DNA of 10,227 nucleotides, taken from the NCBI RefSeq assembly GCF_002432345.1, contig NZ_DJDT01000041.1, positions 1 through 10,227 on the forward strand, read 5' to 3'. Source of the DNA: Pedobacter sp. UBA5917. Its GTDB lineage: Bacteria; Bacteroidota; Bacteroidia; Sphingobacteriales; Sphingobacteriaceae. The translations under genes and the position numbers were made by a program. Every line of letters begins with the position of its first letter. Position 1 is the stretch's first letter. A model generated the notes under the pieces. The model was not told the origin of the DNA and searched no databases. It was given only the letters and a program-made list of their open reading frames with translations. Of this stretch, positions 7,996-10,227 are shown one piece after another.

Positions 7996-8105
7996 CGTCA
8001 TCTCGACCGGAACGTAGTGAAGTGGAGAGATCTATCTCGAGGCAGATTTAGCTGCGCTGAGCACTCCGTGGTTCTCGACTTCGTTGCACTCCGCTCGAAA
8101 TGACG
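7996..8105. repeat. Large imperfect palindromic intergenic repeat (REP/MITE-like)
   Basis: A 110-base element with terminal inverted arms at 7996-8027 and 8074-8105; I count 24 of 32 positions complementary, with CGTCAT/ATGACG at the outer tips. The interior holds smaller hairpins, such as GCAG/CTGC near 8043-8056. The 13-mer GAACGTAGTGAAG at 8010-8022 recurs inverted at 7957-7969 in the neighbouring hairpin, so the two elements are related. No coding potential or transposase was seen, so this is a non-autonomous or REP-type repeat. The remainder of the gap (8106-8162) is more GC-rich on its left side, with the tight palindromes TTGGGAGCCCAA (8112-8123) and GGAC/GTCC (8129-8140), and may be a further degenerate repeat. 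Confidence 0.7.
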
Positions 8106-8162
8106 ACGTTTTTGGGAGCCCAATCCTCGGACCTCCGTCCCCGGTCTTCCAACTAACTGAAA

Positions 8163-9305
8163 TTAATTCAACTTAAACTCCTGTCTGGTAATATCTAAAT
8201 ATAAATCGCCATAACCCTGCGTTGATTCTATCTGCGTATCGAGGTTATAATTATTCCACGAATCGATAAAAATCAATCCGCTTGACGAAGCATTATCTTT
8301 GGCCACATTACAGAATTTCCGGTAGAACAAACCACCGTCGTTTCTTAAAAAGTTAGGATTTCTGCTTGCCGGGTTCGTAATCAGGTTATTGAAGGCCGGC
8401 GATATGCTCGGGATAAATTCGATATTCCATGATTGCAACATACTTTTCCAGTATCTCCAGCCCTGATCTACATTCTGCAGAAACAAAAAGTAACGGTCGT
8501 AATCGCGGGTATCGATCATATTGTATTCGTACATGGCATCAACACAGTTCTGAAAACGGTAGTAAAAGCGCTGTGGCGGCGACCAACGATCCTGCATGCC
8601 CACGATATAAAGCTCAAAGCCCAATAACGACAGTCTTCTGCGGATTTCCTTATACACTGCCGGACAATCATTTGCATTCAGATTTTGTGCATTATTGATG
8701 ATTACGAGCGTTTTACCGTTAACCTTCATGTAATTATCCTTTTTAAAATAACTGTTAGGATCGGCACCCATCCTTTGGAAATCCTTATAAAAAGACTCGA
8801 GCCTTGCCGGCAGGGTTTCGATGGCAATGGTATTGCTGATGCCCAAAGAGGCCGTATTAAGGTTGTAGGAAAGTGCAAATTTCATGTCTTTCGTGTTCGG
8901 CGCATTTAAAAAGGCATTTACCGTAATCGAGTCGTTCCGGTAATTGTTAAAATCGAGGTTTGCAGAACGCACCGAAAACACAAAATAATCGAGCTTTGCT
9001 TTTTTGGCCATGTTGATCTGCTCCGTCATTACGTTTACGCCCGAAGCGGGAATAGTGGTTGGCAATGCATTCGGATAGGCATATTTGCCAATGCTGGGTA
9101 CCTCTTTGATATTGGCGTTAAAGCCAGAACCAAAGTTGGTATAAAATGCCCCTAAAATATAATTGCGTGTTGGCGGTTTGATCTCGATTTCATAATTGAG
9201 CACATTATCATCAACCGAAGGCTGATCGCTACCTTTTTTACAGGCAAAAGTGAAAGTAACCAGTGCCATTAGCCCCAGGTACCTGTATTTATTTAATTTT
9301 TTCAT
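8163..9305 (-). CDS. GH99/WbsX-like lipoprotein, probably a non-catalytic surface glycan-binding protein
   Basis: Lipoprotein directly downstream of susD, the usual place of SusE/F-type surface glycan-binding proteins. I start it at 9305 because this gives a compact lipoprotein signal (MKKLNKYRYLGLMALVTFTF, then AC, lipid Cys22) after an A-rich leader; in-frame ATGs at 9326 and 9359 would add 7 or 18 polar residues and remain possible. The mature protein resembles GH99-like/WbsX proteins: NYILGAFYTNFGSGFN (48-63), AKKAKLDYFVFSVRS (100-114), YMKVNGKTLVIINNAQNL (192-209) and a C-terminal FIDSWNNYNLDTQIES (346-361). In GH99 enzymes the last motif reads like SFNEWHEGTQIEP with two catalytic Glu; here those positions are Asn352 and Leu355, so hydrolysis is unlikely. 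This assignment comes from motif memory and the fold needs a structural comparison. GH99 acts on alpha-mannosides, in line with the GH92 gene further on. Confidence 0.7.
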   Translation of the reverse strand: MKKLNKYRYLGLMALVTFTFACKKGSDQPSVDDNVLNYEIEIKPPTRNYILGAFYTNFGSGFNANIKEVPSIGKYAYPNALPTTIPASGVNVMTEQINMAKKAKLDYFVFSVRSANLDFNNYRNDSITVNAFLNAPNTKDMKFALSYNLNTASLGISNTIAIETLPARLESFYKDFQRMGADPNSYFKKDNYMKVNGKTLVIINNAQNLNANDCPAVYKEIRRRLSLLGFELYIVGMQDRWSPPQRFYYRFQNCVDAMYEYNMIDTRDYDRYFLFLQNVDQGWRYWKSMLQSWNIEFIPSISPAFNNLITNPASRNPNFLRNDGGLFYRKFCNVAKDNASSSGLIFIDSWNNYNLDTQIESTQGYGDLYLDITRQEFKLN

Positions 9306-9369
9306 TGTTTTTTTATTGCTGTCCATTTCAAACCTTTCATTTTTTAATCTGCTGTTCATATTGATCTGG

Positions 9370-10227
9370 TTAAGGCTTTAAAAATTTATTTACAATGGTG
9401 TAGGTTATTCCTGCGGCTGTTAAATCCTGGATGGTATTACCAAACCATTTCTGCTCAAAACGGGCATCGAAAAACGGTTGTGCCAGGCTCCAGTTGCGGT
9501 GTACATAAGGTGCGGCAAACTTTAAGGCTTTTTCAGGCGAATCCTGCGGACTGCCCAAAATCACCAGTGCCTGTCTGTAGGCTTCAATATTTCTTTCGGC
9601 AATTACCGGGTATTCCCAACGATCAGGGATTTCCTGGAACGGATTGTTTAACACAGCACTGGCCGGATTGGTATGCGGAACAAGTTTAAGGTTATTGGTA
9701 CGGCGCTGTAAGGTCCAGGCTTCGTAAGCACCATCAGGATAATAATTTAACCAGCGCTGCACCCATATTTTGGCCATATTGTTCTGTGGGATATCTGAAT
9801 TAACCAGTCCCCAGAAATTATTGTAACCCTTGCCGGCAGTATTCCACTTAATTCCATTGCCAGCCGTATAGGCCGCAGCGGAATTGCTTAATCCCCAAAA
9901 CGCAAAATTGGCATTGATCCCATCAAGATAATACTGCTCTGATGTTTTGGTACCGCCCAGTCCCAATTCTTTGGCTTCGGCTTTCATAAAACAAACTTCA
10001 GCGTAATCCATTAACATAAAAGGGTGTGCAGCAGCCAAAACAGATGATTGTAAATTACTGTAACTGTTTACGTTTGCACCGTTAAAAGGGCTTAAACCGG
10101 GCAAATTCCATGTTGGGATATTAAATGTGCTCTTAGCGTTGCCCATATAAGGGATTTTATAGTTTACTACCCTCAAAGTATCATCGGCTGAGCTCGAAAG
10201 TGTATCGGTAATCACAAACTGATTGGC
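9370..10227 (-). CDS. SusD/RagB-family nutrient-binding outer-membrane lipoprotein, 5' end cut by window edge
   Basis: C-terminal 285 residues of a SusD-like protein (SusD-like_2 type), the lid that binds glycan over a SusC TonB-dependent channel. The frame is open through the window edge, where it reads ANQFVITDTL; a GTG at 10215 lies inside the family sequence and is not the true start. Perhaps 200 or more N-terminal residues, including the lipoprotein signal, lie outside. Family features among the visible residues are HPFMLMDYAEVCFMKAEA (68-85), followed by YYLDGINANFAFWG, the YEAWTLQRR segment (168-176) and RWEYPVIAERN (203-213). About 60 residues follow the usual terminal YP-E-N block, longer than the short tail I expect in this family. 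A susC gene is expected just upstream, outside the window. The stop codon lies 10 bases before the earliest possible start of the GH99-like gene, so the two are surely one operon. Confidence 0.9.
   Translation of the reverse strand, partial: ANQFVITDTLSSSADDTLRVVNYKIPYMGNAKSTFNIPTWNLPGLSPFNGANVNSYSNLQSSVLAAAHPFMLMDYAEVCFMKAEAKELGLGGTKTSEQYYLDGINANFAFWGLSNSAAAYTAGNGIKWNTAGKGYNNFWGLVNSDIPQNNMAKIWVQRWLNYYPDGAYEAWTLQRRTNNLKLVPHTNPASAVLNNPFQEIPDRWEYPVIAERNIEAYRQALVILGSPQDSPEKALKFAAPYVHRNWSLAQPFFDARFEQKWFGNTIQDLTAAGITYTIVNKFLKP

Noticed and set aside
8112..8140. Possible rho-independent terminator after the GH99-like gene
   Set aside because: TTGGGAGCCCAA has only a two-base loop and GGAC/GTCC only a 4-bp stem, and neither is followed by a T-run on the minus strand.
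10213..10215. GTG as start codon of the SusD-like gene
   Set aside because: The frame stays open to the window edge and the upstream residues ANQF continue the family sequence, so the gene is cut by the edge, not started here.

Overview
This window looks like part of a polysaccharide utilisation locus (PUL) from a member of the Bacteroidota. A Sphingobacteriaceae-type genome such as Pedobacter or a relative is the best guess. The evidence is a SusD-type lipoprotein, Bacteroidota-style signal peptides and lipoproteins, A-rich sequence instead of strong Shine-Dalgarno sites before the starts, an isolated dispersed palindromic repeat of a kind I associate with this group, and AT-rich gaps. All seven genes lie on the minus strand, so transcription runs from high to low coordinates.

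In transcription order: (1) the C-terminal part of a SusD-like outer-membrane nutrient-binding lipoprotein, cut by the window edge (10227-9370); (2) a lipoprotein with a GH99/WbsX-like fold in the surface-glycan-binding-protein position, whose expected catalytic Glu-x-x-Glu motif is replaced (9305-8163); (3) a 278-base gap filled with two related palindromic repeats (about 7924-8105); (4) a secreted two-domain hydrolase, an SGNH esterase fused to an alpha/beta-hydrolase (7884-6463); (5) a 208-base AT-rich gap that probably carries a promoter; (6) a tight four-gene block with gaps of 20, 17 and 41 bases: a secreted ThuA-domain protein (6254-5517), a beta-propeller/HEAT/cytochrome c protein of the PVC-type heme family (5496-3280), an MFS sugar transporter (3262-1982), and a divergent GH92 alpha-mannosidase cut by the other window edge (1940-1).

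Read together (inference), the upstream part captures a glycan at the cell surface and the esterase may strip acyl groups. The downstream operon would release mannose-type residues (GH92), possibly oxidise or isomerise sugars in the periplasm (cytochrome propeller plus ThuA) and import a product (MFS). GH92 and the GH99-like fold both point to alpha-mannoside-containing substrates, but the real substrate cannot be read from the sequence. The least ordinary points are the apparently catalytically dead GH99-like protein, the pairing of an alpha-mannosidase with a ThuA/cytochrome module, the double-esterase fusion, and the paired palindromic repeats, one of which forms an uninterrupted 17-bp stem only on the transcribed (minus) strand. 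No RNA genes, CRISPR arrays, insertion sequences or transposases were seen.
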